This document shows positions 1 to 11,603 of a DNA stretch of 64,000 nucleotides, piece after piece. The stretch's first letter is position 1. Every line of letters begins with the position of its first letter. This DNA is from Bog-473 sp963770645 (GTDB lineage Bacteria; Actinomycetota; Acidimicrobiia; Acidimicrobiales; RAAP-2). Under the pieces are notes generated by a model that made no database searches, had not been told where the DNA came from, and saw only the letters and a program-made list of their open reading frames with translations. The stretch is taken from assembly GCA_963770645.1 (NCBI GenBank), contig CAVYQL010000002.1, forward strand, positions 248,001 through 312,000. Direction: 5' to 3'. The position numbers and the translations under genes are program-made.

Positions 1-32
1 ATCGATGCGAAGCAGAACCTGCCGCCGTTCGC

Positions 33-953
33 TCACGTATAGAGCGAACCCGTGTTCACGACAGGCGACGGCGGCTGGTCCCCGCACAGCACCACCATGA
101 GGTTGCTCACCATGGCGGCCGTGCGCTCCTCGTCGAGCGAGACCACGCCGCCCTCGTTGAGGCGGCTGAGCGCCATCTCGACCATACCGACGGCGCCTTC
201 GACGATGCGCGAGCGGGCGGCCACGACGGCGTTGGCCTGCTGGCGCCGCAGCATCGCCTGCGCGATCTCCTGGGCGTAGGCGAGGTGGGAGATGCGCACC
301 TCGACGATTTCGAGCCCGGCGATGGAGACCCGCTCGGCCACCTCGACCGCCAGCTCGCCGGCGACGATGTCGGTGGAGCCGCGCAGCGACGTCCCCGTCC
401 CGGTGGTGTCGTCGTAGGGGTGGCTGACGGCGACGTGGCGCAGGGCGGACTCGGCCTGGACCGAGATGAAGTTGACGAAATTGTCCACGGCGTAACTCGA
501 CTTGGCCGTGTCGGCCACCTGCCAGACCACGATGGCGGCGATCTCGACCGGGTTGCCGTCGGCGTCGTTGACCTTCAGGTGACCGGTCTCGAAGTTGCGC
601 ACCCGGATGCTGACCCGGCGACGCACGGTCAACGGGGCGACCCACCAGAAGCCGGACCGGCGGACCGTGCCGATGTAACGGCCGAAGAACTGGACCACCG
701 AGGTCTGCCCCGGGGGGACGATCACCAGTGACGTGGCGATGAGGACGAAGACAAGGATCGGTAGCCACAGCAGTTCCTTGGCCTTGAAGCCGGCGAGGAC
801 CATGCCGCCGATGCAGACGAAGAGGGCGAGGACGCCGAACCACCCGTTGGCGGCGACGGCGGGGCGCTCGGTGATGTCGACGCGGGCCCCTTGGTGGCCG
901 ACCGGCGTGGGGGCGGGGGTGGTGGCGGGTGTGGGTGTCTCGGCGCTGCTCAT
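33..953 (-). CDS. SPFH/band-7 domain membrane protein
   Basis: The 306-residue product begins with a Pro/Thr-rich stretch, then has two hydrophobic segments (about residues 35-80) followed by an SPFH domain starting near PPGQTSVVQFFGRY and running to about residue 250. Proteins of this stomatin/prohibitin class are membrane-anchored scaffolds that oligomerise in lipid microdomains; the partner here is unknown. I chose ATG 953 because a strong ribosome-binding site (GGAGGAG) lies just upstream; an in-frame ATG at 971 would place that site inside the gene. A long perfect palindrome lies 20 bp upstream, so the gene is probably under a dedicated repressor, although no regulator gene is visible within the window. 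The gene runs away from the chaperone operon and may belong to a unit extending past the window edge. Confidence 0.85.
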   Translation of the reverse strand: MSSAETPTPATTPAPTPVGHQGARVDITERPAVAANGWFGVLALFVCIGGMVLAGFKAKELLWLPILVFVLIATSLVIVPPGQTSVVQFFGRYIGTVRRSGFWWVAPLTVRRRVSIRVRNFETGHLKVNDADGNPVEIAAIVVWQVADTAKSSYAVDNFVNFISVQAESALRHVAVSHPYDDTTGTGTSLRGSTDIVAGELAVEVAERVSIAGLEIVEVRISHLAYAQEIAQAMLRRQQANAVVAARSRIVEGAVGMVEMALSRLNEGGVVSLDEERTAAMVSNLMVVLCGDQPPSPVVNTGSLYT

Positions 954-972
954 GGTGTGCTCCTCCGACATT

Positions 973-997
973 AAGTGATATCTAATAGATATCACTT
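973..997. promoter_or_regulatory. 25-bp perfect inverted repeat upstream of SPFH gene
   Basis: Two 11-bp arms (AAGTGATATCT and its exact reverse complement) flank the trinucleotide AAT. The element is AT-rich in a GC-rich background and lies 20 bp before the SPFH start codon, overlapping where the promoter should be. This is the expected form of an operator for a dimeric repressor. The cognate regulator is not identified. Confidence 0.7.
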
Positions 998-1056
998 TCC
1001 TGTCAGGTTGGCTACACCCCCCGCAGTGTGGCGGCGCAGAGAAGCGCCGAGGAGCG

Positions 1057-1848
1057 CTAGGCGAGAGGCCGATCTCCCTGGCGGGCCACCGCGGCCGCGG
1101 CGGCCGCAGCCGCCTCGGGGTCGCCCAGGTACTGGGCCGAGTGCACGCCGAGGTCGTCGTCGAGGAGCATGCGGAACGGGATCCCGGTCGGGATCTCGAG
1201 CTCGGTGATGACGTCGTCACCGATGGCCTCGAGGTGCTTGCGCAGCGCGCGGATCGAGTTCCCGTGCGCCGCCACCAGGACGGCGCCGCCCTGGGCCGCC
1301 GCCGCCCGCAGGTCGGGCACGATGGCCGACGTCCAGTAGGGCACCACCCGGCGCACGACGTCCTGCAGGCACTCGGTGCGCGGGAGGTCGGCCGGGTCGA
1401 GGTCCCGGTAGCGCGGGTCACCGGCGACGTCGTAGGGGTTGTCGGCGGCCAGGGGCGGGGGAGCGGTGTCGTAGCTGCGGCGCCAGAGCATGAACTGCTC
1501 CTCGCCGAATTCCCGCTTGATCTCTGCCTTGTTCTTGCCCTGGAGGTCCCCGTAGTGGCGCTCGTTGAGGCGCCAATCCCGCCGCACCGGTAACCAGCTG
1601 CGCCCGGCGGCGGCCAGGGCGATCTCCGCTGTGCGGATGGCGCGGGTCAGCACGGAGGTGTGCAGGACCCGGAGGTCGAGTGGGGGCTCGCCCGGTGCGG
1701 GGGCGTCGGCGCTCTCGGCCAGCAGCTCGCCGCCGTCGGCCGCCTCGGCCTCCCCGGCGGGGGTCAGGATGACGTCGACCCAGCCGGTGAACAGGTTCTG
1801 GGCGTTCCACGTCGACTGGCCGTGGCGCAGCAGGACGAGATCGAGCAC
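1057..1848 (-). CDS. gpmA: 2,3-bisphosphoglycerate-dependent phosphoglycerate mutase
   Basis: Interconverts 3- and 2-phosphoglycerate in glycolysis and gluconeogenesis. The phosphohistidine motif LLRHGQSTWN is at residues 6-15, followed by NLFTGW, the substrate loop NERHYGDLQGKNKAE and the second catalytic histidine in AAHGNSIRAL. At 263 residues it is slightly longer than the usual 230-250, with an alanine-rich tail. The start is GTG at 1848; there is no Shine-Dalgarno, but a TACGAT element ends 7 nt upstream, which suggests a leaderless mRNA. The gene is divergent from dnaK and convergent with nothing obvious; the SPFH gene downstream has its own operator. Confidence 0.95.
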   Translation of the reverse strand: MLDLVLLRHGQSTWNAQNLFTGWVDVILTPAGEAEAADGGELLAESADAPAPGEPPLDLRVLHTSVLTRAIRTAEIALAAAGRSWLPVRRDWRLNERHYGDLQGKNKAEIKREFGEEQFMLWRRSYDTAPPPLAADNPYDVAGDPRYRDLDPADLPRTECLQDVVRRVVPYWTSAIVPDLRAAAAQGGAVLVAAHGNSIRALRKHLEAIGDDVITELEIPTGIPFRMLLDDDLGVHSAQYLGDPEAAAAAAAAVARQGDRPLA

Positions 1849-1855
1849 GAATTGG

Positions 1856-1861
1856 ATCGTA
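1856..1861 (-). promoter_or_regulatory. -10 element of leaderless gpmA promoter
   Basis: TACGAT on the minus strand, separated by 7 nt from the GTG start of gpmA, which would put the transcription start at or next to the start codon. It matches the TANNNT form seen at several other genes here. Confidence 0.5.
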
Positions 1862-2059
1862 TGTGCGCCCGGCGGGAGGGCGGTAATTCCGCCTCCCCCG
1901 GGGCCCGGCGGTCGGGCGCGGTCGGGGTCCGAAGACGGAATAGTGAGACTGAGCTGGGTGTTTAGAAGGGTGAGGCGGCGGGTGGCTCGGCCAGGGGGTC
2001 AACCTGGGTGGCAGGTCTGGGGCAGCTTGCAGCGGGCGTGACACAGATTTGTCAGAAAT

Positions 2060-2080
2060 CTTGACATTGTGGCACTCAAC
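2060..2080 (+). promoter_or_regulatory. HAIR-like HspR operator at dnaK
   Basis: The arrangement CTTGACA-N7-ACTCAAC matches the HspR-associated inverted repeat (CTTGAGT-N7-ACTCAAG) at 5 of 7 and 6 of 7 arm positions, with exactly the right spacing. It overlaps the -35 hexamer of the dnaK promoter, so bound HspR would block RNA polymerase. The hspR gene lies in the same operon, giving the usual feedback loop. Confidence 0.75.
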
Positions 2081-2091
2081 TTTGCTAGAAT
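2061..2091 (+). promoter_or_regulatory. dnaK operon promoter
   Basis: TTGACA at 2061-2066 and TAGAAT at 2086-2091 are near-consensus vegetative -35 and -10 hexamers. The 19-bp spacer is longer than ideal. The -35 is embedded in the HAIR-like operator. A transcription start around 2098 leaves a leader of roughly 70 nt. Confidence 0.6.
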
Positions 2092-2169
2092 GAGTGCACT
2101 GCGAATCGATGACAGCTGGTAGACGCAGAGGCGTCGACAGGAAAAGTACGGACGGAAGGACGAGCAGAC

Positions 2170-4028
<1,859 letters not shown>

Positions 4029-4032
<4 letters not shown>

Positions 4033-4622
4033 GCCTGGGCGACGAGCACCTTCCCCACGAGGAGGGCGCGGCCGGTCCTGAGCTCGTGGGCGAGCGTCAG
4101 TTCGCGCGGGAGCCCGGCTCTGCGTCCGACCAATCGGAGGAACACGCCGACGCGGTGGCAGAAGAAGCCGACCCGTGCGAGGTGCTGGCGCGCGAGCGGG
4201 ACGAGTACCTGCTCGCGCTCCAGCGCACCCAGGCCGACTTCGAGAACTACCGCAAGCAGATCGCCCGGCGCCAGGAGGAGCAGGCGGCCCGCGCCGCCCA
4301 AGGGCTGGTGGACAAGTTGCTGCCCGTCCTCGACACGCTCGACCTGGCCGAGGCCCATCTGAACGAATCACTCGACGTGAGCACCGATGCCAAGGCGCTG
4401 CGCGCCTCGCGGGCCATGCTGATGGACATCCTCGCCAAGGAGGGTCTCGAGCGCATCGACCAGGCCGGCGTCGCCTTCGACCCCTCGGTGCACGACGCCG
4501 TGGCGCACTCCGAGGGTGAGGGAGGCGTGGGCGGGCAGACCGTCGTGGAAGAGGTGCTGCGCTCGGGTTACCGCTGGAAGGGTCAGGTGTTGCGCGCCGC
4601 CATGGTCCGCGTGCGGGGGTGA
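4029..4622 (+). CDS. grpE: Nucleotide exchange factor GrpE
   Basis: Releases ADP from DnaK to reset its cycle. The 197-residue protein has a long acidic, low-complexity N-terminus (to about residue 50), then a coiled coil around residues 50-90 (RDEYLLALQRTQADFENYRK) and the C-terminal beta-wing with VGGQTVVEEVLRSGYRWKG. The ATG overlaps the dnaK stop codon, and dnaJ begins 8 bp after its own stop, so the three are co-translated. Confidence 0.96.
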
Positions 4623-4630
4623 GCTGACCA

Positions 4631-5737
4631 GTGGCAGCACAACGCGAATGGTTCGAGAAGGACTACTACAAGGTGCTCGGCGTCGTCTCGACGGCGTCGG
4701 ACAAGGAGATCACGCGCGCCTATCGCAAGCTGGCGAAGGAACACCATCCAGACGCCAACCCAGGTTCGGAGGAGCGCTTCAAGGAGATCAGCGCGGCCTA
4801 CGACGTGCTGGGCGACCCGGACAAGCGCAAGGAGTACGACGAGGTCCGTAGCCACGGCCCGATCGGCGGCGGCTTCGGCGCGCCCGGTGGCGGCACCTTC
4901 CGCACAGAGGACCTGGGCGACCTGAGCGACCTCTTCGGAGGTCTCTTCGGTGGCGGCCGCACCCGCACCACCCAGCGCGGTCCCCAGCGCGGCGCCGACA
5001 TGGAGGCACAGCTGCACCTGTCCTTCCAGGACGCGGTGCACGGGGTCACGACGTCGGTCAACGTGCCCCAGGAGGTGCGTTGCTCGAACTGCCGCGGCAG
5101 CGGAGCGGCGCCGGGTACCTCCACGCACACCTGCCCGCGCTGCGGCGGGACCGGTAGCCTCAACGACAACCAGGGCCTCTTCTCCCTCAGCACGGTCTGC
5201 CCCGACTGCGTCGGGCGCGGCACGCTCTTCGACACGCCGTGCCCGGTGTGCCACGGGACCGGCAGCGAACACAAGGTGCGCGCGATCAAGGTGCGCATTC
5301 CAGCGGGCGTCGAGGACGGACAGCGCATCCGGGTCAAGGGGCGGGGCGCACCCGGACAGGGCATGGCCCCGCCGGGCGACCTCTACGTCGTGGTCCACGT
5401 GGCGCCGCACGCCATCTTCGGGCGCAGTGGCCGCAACCTGACCCTCACGGTGCCGGTCACCTTCCCCGAGGCCACGCTCGGCACCACCATCACGGTGCCG
5501 ACGCTCGACGGCAAGGTGACGCTCAAGGTGCCGCCGGGCACCCAGTCGGGGCGGGTGCTGCGTGTGCGCGGCCGGGGTGTCCCCGCTACGTCGGGGCGCA
5601 ACGGCTCCAAGGCGGGCGACCTGATGGTCAAGATCGACGTGCTGGTCCCGACCGAGCTCAGCGACGAGCAGCGCGCCGCGGTCGAGTCGCTGGCCGAGGT
5701 GACCGAGGCCGCGCCGCGCATCGCGGCGGAGAGCTGA
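4631..5737 (+). CDS. dnaJ: Chaperone DnaJ (Hsp40)
   Basis: Co-chaperone that delivers clients to DnaK and stimulates its ATPase. The J domain occupies residues 9-70 with HPD at 39-41, followed by a Gly/Phe-rich segment. Four zinc-binding repeats (CSNCRGSG, CPRCGGTG, CPDCVGRG, CPVCHGTG) start near residue 151, and the two C-terminal beta-sandwich domains follow. At 368 residues it is a full-length class I DnaJ. The start is GTG at 4631, 8 bp after grpE, in good position before the conserved DYYKVLGV. Confidence 0.97.
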   Translation: MAAQREWFEKDYYKVLGVVSTASDKEITRAYRKLAKEHHPDANPGSEERFKEISAAYDVLGDPDKRKEYDEVRSHGPIGGGFGAPGGGTFRTEDLGDLSDLFGGLFGGGRTRTTQRGPQRGADMEAQLHLSFQDAVHGVTTSVNVPQEVRCSNCRGSGAAPGTSTHTCPRCGGTGSLNDNQGLFSLSTVCPDCVGRGTLFDTPCPVCHGTGSEHKVRAIKVRIPAGVEDGQRIRVKGRGAPGQGMAPPGDLYVVVHVAPHAIFGRSGRNLTLTVPVTFPEATLGTTITVPTLDGKVTLKVPPGTQSGRVLRVRGRGVPATSGRNGSKAGDLMVKIDVLVPTELSDEQRAAVESLAEVTEAAPRIAAES

Positions 5738-5751
5738 GGTGGTGATGGCTG

Positions 5752-6186
5752 ATGGCTGAGCGCAACGCCGACCAGGCCGTCTACGTGATCTCGGTGGCGG
5801 CCGAGCTGACTGGGATGCACCCGCAGACCCTGCGCATCTACGAGCGCAGGGGCCTGCTCGATCCCTCGCGCACCAGCGGCGGCAGCCGACGCTTCTCCGA
5901 GACCGACCTGGCCCGCCTGCGCCACATCCAAGAGCTCACGGCGACCGGCCTCAACCTCGAGGGGGTGCGCCGGGTGCTCCAGCTCGAGGCCGAGCTGGCC
6001 CGGTTGCGCGACGAGCTGGCCGACGTGCGGGCCCAGGCGCTCGACGCCGTGGCGGCGACGCACCGCCAGTACCGGCGCGACCTGGTGCCGTTGCGCCAGG
6101 CGCCGGTGCCCTACCGGGTGCGCCGCACGGGTGCCAACGGCGCGAAGGGTGCCAACGGCGCGAAGGGTGCCAACGGCGCGAAGTAG
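5752..6186 (+). CDS. hspR: Heat-shock repressor HspR (MerR family)
   Basis: A MerR-type winged helix-turn-helix protein (residues about 9-78: VYVISVAAELTGMHPQTLRI, GGSRRFSETD) followed by a short coiled coil. HspR represses its own dnaK operon through HAIR sites, using DnaK as corepressor; the HAIR-like element at 2060-2080 fits this. At 144 residues it is typical in length. Its C-terminus is unusual: three identical 18-bp units encode three GANGAK hexapeptides right up to the stop codon. It sits 14 bp after dnaJ and 54 bp before clpB. Confidence 0.93.
   Translation: MAERNADQAVYVISVAAELTGMHPQTLRIYERRGLLDPSRTSGGSRRFSETDLARLRHIQELTATGLNLEGVRRVLQLEAELARLRDELADVRAQALDAVAATHRQYRRDLVPLRQAPVPYRVRRTGANGAKGANGAKGANGAK
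6130..6183 (+). repeat. 3 x 18-bp tandem repeat at the hspR 3' end
   Basis: Three exact copies of an 18-bp unit (GGTGCCAACGGCGCGAAG) lie at 6130-6147, 6148-6165 and 6166-6183 and code for GANGAK three times. The next codon is the stop. Partial echoes of the unit (GCGAAAGTA, GCGCGAAG) continue just past the stop, which suggests recent slippage expansion. Confidence 0.9.
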
Positions 6187-6240
6187 CGAAAGTAGCGCGA
6201 AGTTGATGAAGGCAAAGGACGTGAAGAAAGAGACAGGCAC

Positions 6241-8730
<2,490 letters not shown>

Positions 8731-8755
8731 AGGAACCGCTGCGGGCGGAGGGGAG

Positions 8756-10078
8756 TCAGATCCTGGGTCCGGCGAAGCGCCGCGCCTGGGCTACGCGCGC
8801 CGCCAGGCTCTGCGGGTCGTTGTGGCGGATGGCGGGGAAACCCTCTTGCGCCTGCGCCGTCGGCGCGCCGTCGGTGGCCATGTCGACGATGGTGCCGAGG
8901 CCCTGGCCGGTCGAGCTGCCGTAGAAGGGCGCATCGCCGTAGTTGAAGAGCCCACCATCGGCCGCCGTGAACCAGTAGCCGCCCCCGTCGGGCATCGCGG
9001 CCATGGCCACGATCGGTTGGTTGAGGTGGATCGAACCAGTGGAACCGTAGAACTGGGCGTCGCCGTAGGAGAAGATCCCGCCGTCGGAGGCGACGAGCCA
9101 GTAGCCGCCACCGTCGGGGGTGGGTGCCATGCCGACGATGGGCGCGTTCAGATGGAGGGATCCGGTGGAACCGTAGAACTGGGCGTCGCCGTAGGAGAAG
9201 ATCCCACCGTCGGAGGCGACGAGCCAGTAGCCACCGTCGTCGGGGGTGGGCGCCATGCCGACGATGGGCGCGTTCAGGCGGAGGGATCCGGCGGATCCGA
9301 AGAAAGGTGCGTCGCCATAGTCGAAGATCCCGCCATCGGAGGCAACCAACCAGTAGCCACCTTGGTCACGGGTCGCCGCCATACCCACGACCGGCTTGTT
9401 CAGGGCGAGTCCCCCGGCGGACCCATGGAATGGAGCGTCGCCATAGGTGAAGATCCCACCGTCGCGGGCGACCAGCCAGTAGCCGCCGTCGTCGCCGGTG
9501 GGTGTGATCCCGACGATGGGACTGTTGAGCGTCAGCGAACCGGCGTCCTCGTAGTAGCCGGCGTCGCCGAAGTTGGCCACGTCGCCGTATTGATCCACCT
9601 GGTAGTAGCCGATCGATCCTTCGCCCTGGAGGGCCACGGTCACGCCGGAACTCAGCTCATCAGCGATACTCAGCGTTGCGTTGCGAGCACCGAGTGCGCC
9701 CGGGAAGAAGAACACCTCGAGGGTGCACGAGTCGCCGGCAGCCAACTGGACGTCGACACCGTTCCCCGGGCAGCTGTCCTCCGGTGTGACGACGTAGTCG
9801 TCCGCCCCGACGCCGCTCAAGGTGAGCCCGCTGTCGACGTTGAAGGCGTCGCTCATCGAAGTGCTTGTGTTCGTGACGGTGAAGTCCTCGGGGTAGTACG
9901 TCCCGAGCGTGATCGCCCCGAATCCGATCACGCTCGCCGACGCCGAAAGTGCGGGGCCCGACGCACCCGCCGTCGAGGATCCGGCCAGCGCCAACGGCAG
10001 CGAGCAGAGCGCGGTGCTCACGAAGACGGCGGCGCTCACGAAGACAACGGAGAACAACGCAGCGAGCGAGCTCTTCAT
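8756..10078 (-). CDS. Secreted protein with HYDIN-like domain and six 42-residue repeats
   Basis: A signal peptide (about residues 1-33) is followed by an immunoglobulin-like domain resembling the HYDIN/ASPM type (about 45-153). Six repeats of about 42 residues follow (154-404) with the core GGYWLVASDGGIFSYGDA, and a short basic tail ends the protein. The first and last repeats are degenerate. Proteins with this repeat are, to my knowledge, typical of Acidimicrobiia; their function is not known. The regular aromatic/Gly/Asp pattern would suit a beta-propeller or a solenoid used in surface adhesion or glycan binding (inference). The ATG at 10078 has a GGAGAGAG ribosome-binding site. It is the only gene in its unit. 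Confidence 0.85.
   Translation of the reverse strand: MKSSLAALFSVVFVSAAVFVSTALCSLPLALAGSSTAGASGPALSASASVIGFGAITLGTYYPEDFTVTNTSTSMSDAFNVDSGLTLSGVGADDYVVTPEDSCPGNGVDVQLAAGDSCTLEVFFFPGALGARNATLSIADELSSGVTVALQGEGSIGYYQVDQYGDVANFGDAGYYEDAGSLTLNSPIVGITPTGDDGGYWLVARDGGIFTYGDAPFHGSAGGLALNKPVVGMAATRDQGGYWLVASDGGIFDYGDAPFFGSAGSLRLNAPIVGMAPTPDDGGYWLVASDGGIFSYGDAQFYGSTGSLHLNAPIVGMAPTPDGGGYWLVASDGGIFSYGDAQFYGSTGSIHLNQPIVAMAAMPDGGGYWFTAADGGLFNYGDAPFYGSSTGQGLGTIVDMATDGAPTAQAQEGFPAIRHNDPQSLAARVAQARRFAGPRI
8867..9619 (-). repeat. Tandem 126-bp coding repeats
   Basis: Six units of about 126 bp inside the secreted protein gene. Units at residues 240-281, 282-323 and 324-365 are nearly identical at the DNA level, while the outer units have diverged. 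This gradient fits expansion from the middle of the array. Confidence 0.85.
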
Positions 10079-10319
10079 TTTGCTCTCTCCAGTCGGCCGG
10101 GGGTGCTCCGGCTGGGCGGCATGTTAGCGAGGAGGGACATCGACCGGCGTGGGTGCGCCCGGGCGAGCGGCCCCTGTTGCAGCGGCACGCGACGACCCGG
10201 TCAGGGAGAGAAGACCTGGCCCAGATCCCCCGTGCCCGCCCAGCTCCGAGGCCACGGGTCCCCCTCTCCCAGGGCGCTACACTGGTGCGTAATCCGGAGT
10301 CAGCGAACGGAGAAGACGC

Positions 10320-11603
10320 GTGCCCGCAACGGTTGTGGTCGGGACCCAGTGGGGCGACGAGGGGAAGGGCAAGCTGACCGACCATCTCGCTCGCGAGATG
10401 GACATGGTCGTGCGCTACCAGGGTGGCCACAACGCAGGCCACCGCATCGTGGTGAACGGCGAGGCCTTCGCGCTCCAACTGGTGCCGAGCGGCATCCTCT
10501 ACGCACACATCACGCCCATGATCGGCAACGGCGTCGTGGTCGACCCGGCGGTGCTGCTCGAGGAGCTCGACGCGCTGGCCGCCAGGGGCGTCGACACGAG
10601 CCGCCTCGTGGTGAGCGGCAACGCGCACCTGATCATGCCGTACCACCAGGAGCTGGACCGCGTGTCCGAGCGCTTTCTCGGCAAGAACGCCCTGGGGACG
10701 ACCAAGCGGGGCATCGGCCCGGCCTATGCGGACAAGGCGACGCGGGTCGGCCTCCGGGTCCAGGACCTCTTCGACCCCAAGATCTTCCGCCAGAAGCTCG
10801 ACGTCGCGCTGAAGGAGAAGAACGCCGTCCTGGCCAAGGTCTACAACCGACTCCCCCTGTCCGCCGACGAGATCGCGGACCACTACCTGGGCGAATACGC
10901 CCCGCGGATCGAGCCCATGGTCGGTGACACCGTCGGCATGGTCCACGACGCCATGGACAGGGGCCGCCAGGTCCTCTTGGAGGGGGCGCAGGCGACCTTC
11001 TTGGACCTCGACCACGGCACCTACCCCTTCGTCACGTCCTCCAACCCCGTGGCGGGCGGCGCCTGCACCGGCTCCGGGCTCGGTCCGCGTGACATCGACC
11101 GGGTGATCGGGATCGCCAAGGCGTACGTCACGCGGGTGGGTGCCGGTCCCTTCCCGACCGAGCAGGAGAACGACGTCGGCGAACTGCTCGTCGAGCGGGG
11201 CCACGAGTTCGGCACCAACACCGGGCGCAAGCGCCGCTGCGGTTGGTTCGACGCCGTGATGCTCCGCCAGGCCGTGCGCCTGAACTCGCTGACCGAGGTG
11301 GCGTTGACCAAGCTCGACGTGCTCGACACCTTCGAGACCATGAAGGTGTGCGTCGCGTACGAAGCCGACGGCATCGGCTACACGCACCTGCCCTACCACC
11401 AGTCGACGTTCCACAAGGCGGTCCCGATCTACGAGGAGCTCCCCGGCTGGCTCACGGACCTCAGCTCGGCCACCGCGCCCGGCGACATGCCGGCGGCGGC
11501 GCGCGACTACGTGTCGTTTCTTTCCGAGCAGATCGGCGTGCCCGTGCGACTCGTGGGCGTCGGGCCCGGCCGCGAGCAGACCGTCTCCTTCGCCACGGCG
11601 TGA
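10320..11603 (+). CDS. purA: Adenylosuccinate synthetase
   Basis: Joins IMP and aspartate using GTP, the first committed step to AMP. The 427-residue protein starts with ATVVVGTQWGDEGKGK (GTP P-loop) and has GGHNAGHRIV, the GTTKRGIGPAY loop and the C-terminal nucleotide-base motif SLTEVALTKLDVLD. The start is GTG at 10320 preceded by CGGAGAAG. A TACACT box at 10278-10283 is a possible -10. It heads the first purine block and overlaps purD by 4 bp. Confidence 0.97.
   Translation: MPATVVVGTQWGDEGKGKLTDHLAREMDMVVRYQGGHNAGHRIVVNGEAFALQLVPSGILYAHITPMIGNGVVVDPAVLLEELDALAARGVDTSRLVVSGNAHLIMPYHQELDRVSERFLGKNALGTTKRGIGPAYADKATRVGLRVQDLFDPKIFRQKLDVALKEKNAVLAKVYNRLPLSADEIADHYLGEYAPRIEPMVGDTVGMVHDAMDRGRQVLLEGAQATFLDLDHGTYPFVTSSNPVAGGACTGSGLGPRDIDRVIGIAKAYVTRVGAGPFPTEQENDVGELLVERGHEFGTNTGRKRRCGWFDAVMLRQAVRLNSLTEVALTKLDVLDTFETMKVCVAYEADGIGYTHLPYHQSTFHKAVPIYEELPGWLTDLSSATAPGDMPAAARDYVSFLSEQIGVPVRLVGVGPGREQTVSFATA

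Larger units (their letters stand above)
1849..2169. other. gpmA-dnaK divergent intergenic region
   Basis: This 321-bp stretch has no convincing gene. The half nearest gpmA is GC-rich and holds only the gpmA promoter. The half nearest dnaK holds the HAIR-like operator, the dnaK promoter and about 80 nt of likely untranslated leader with a GGAAGGACG ribosome-binding site before ATG 2170. Confidence 0.6.

Noticed and set aside
2072..2097. A true CIRCE element
   Set aside because: The half-sites match GCACTC/GAGTGC but the spacer is 14 and not 9, so HrcA binding is unproven.
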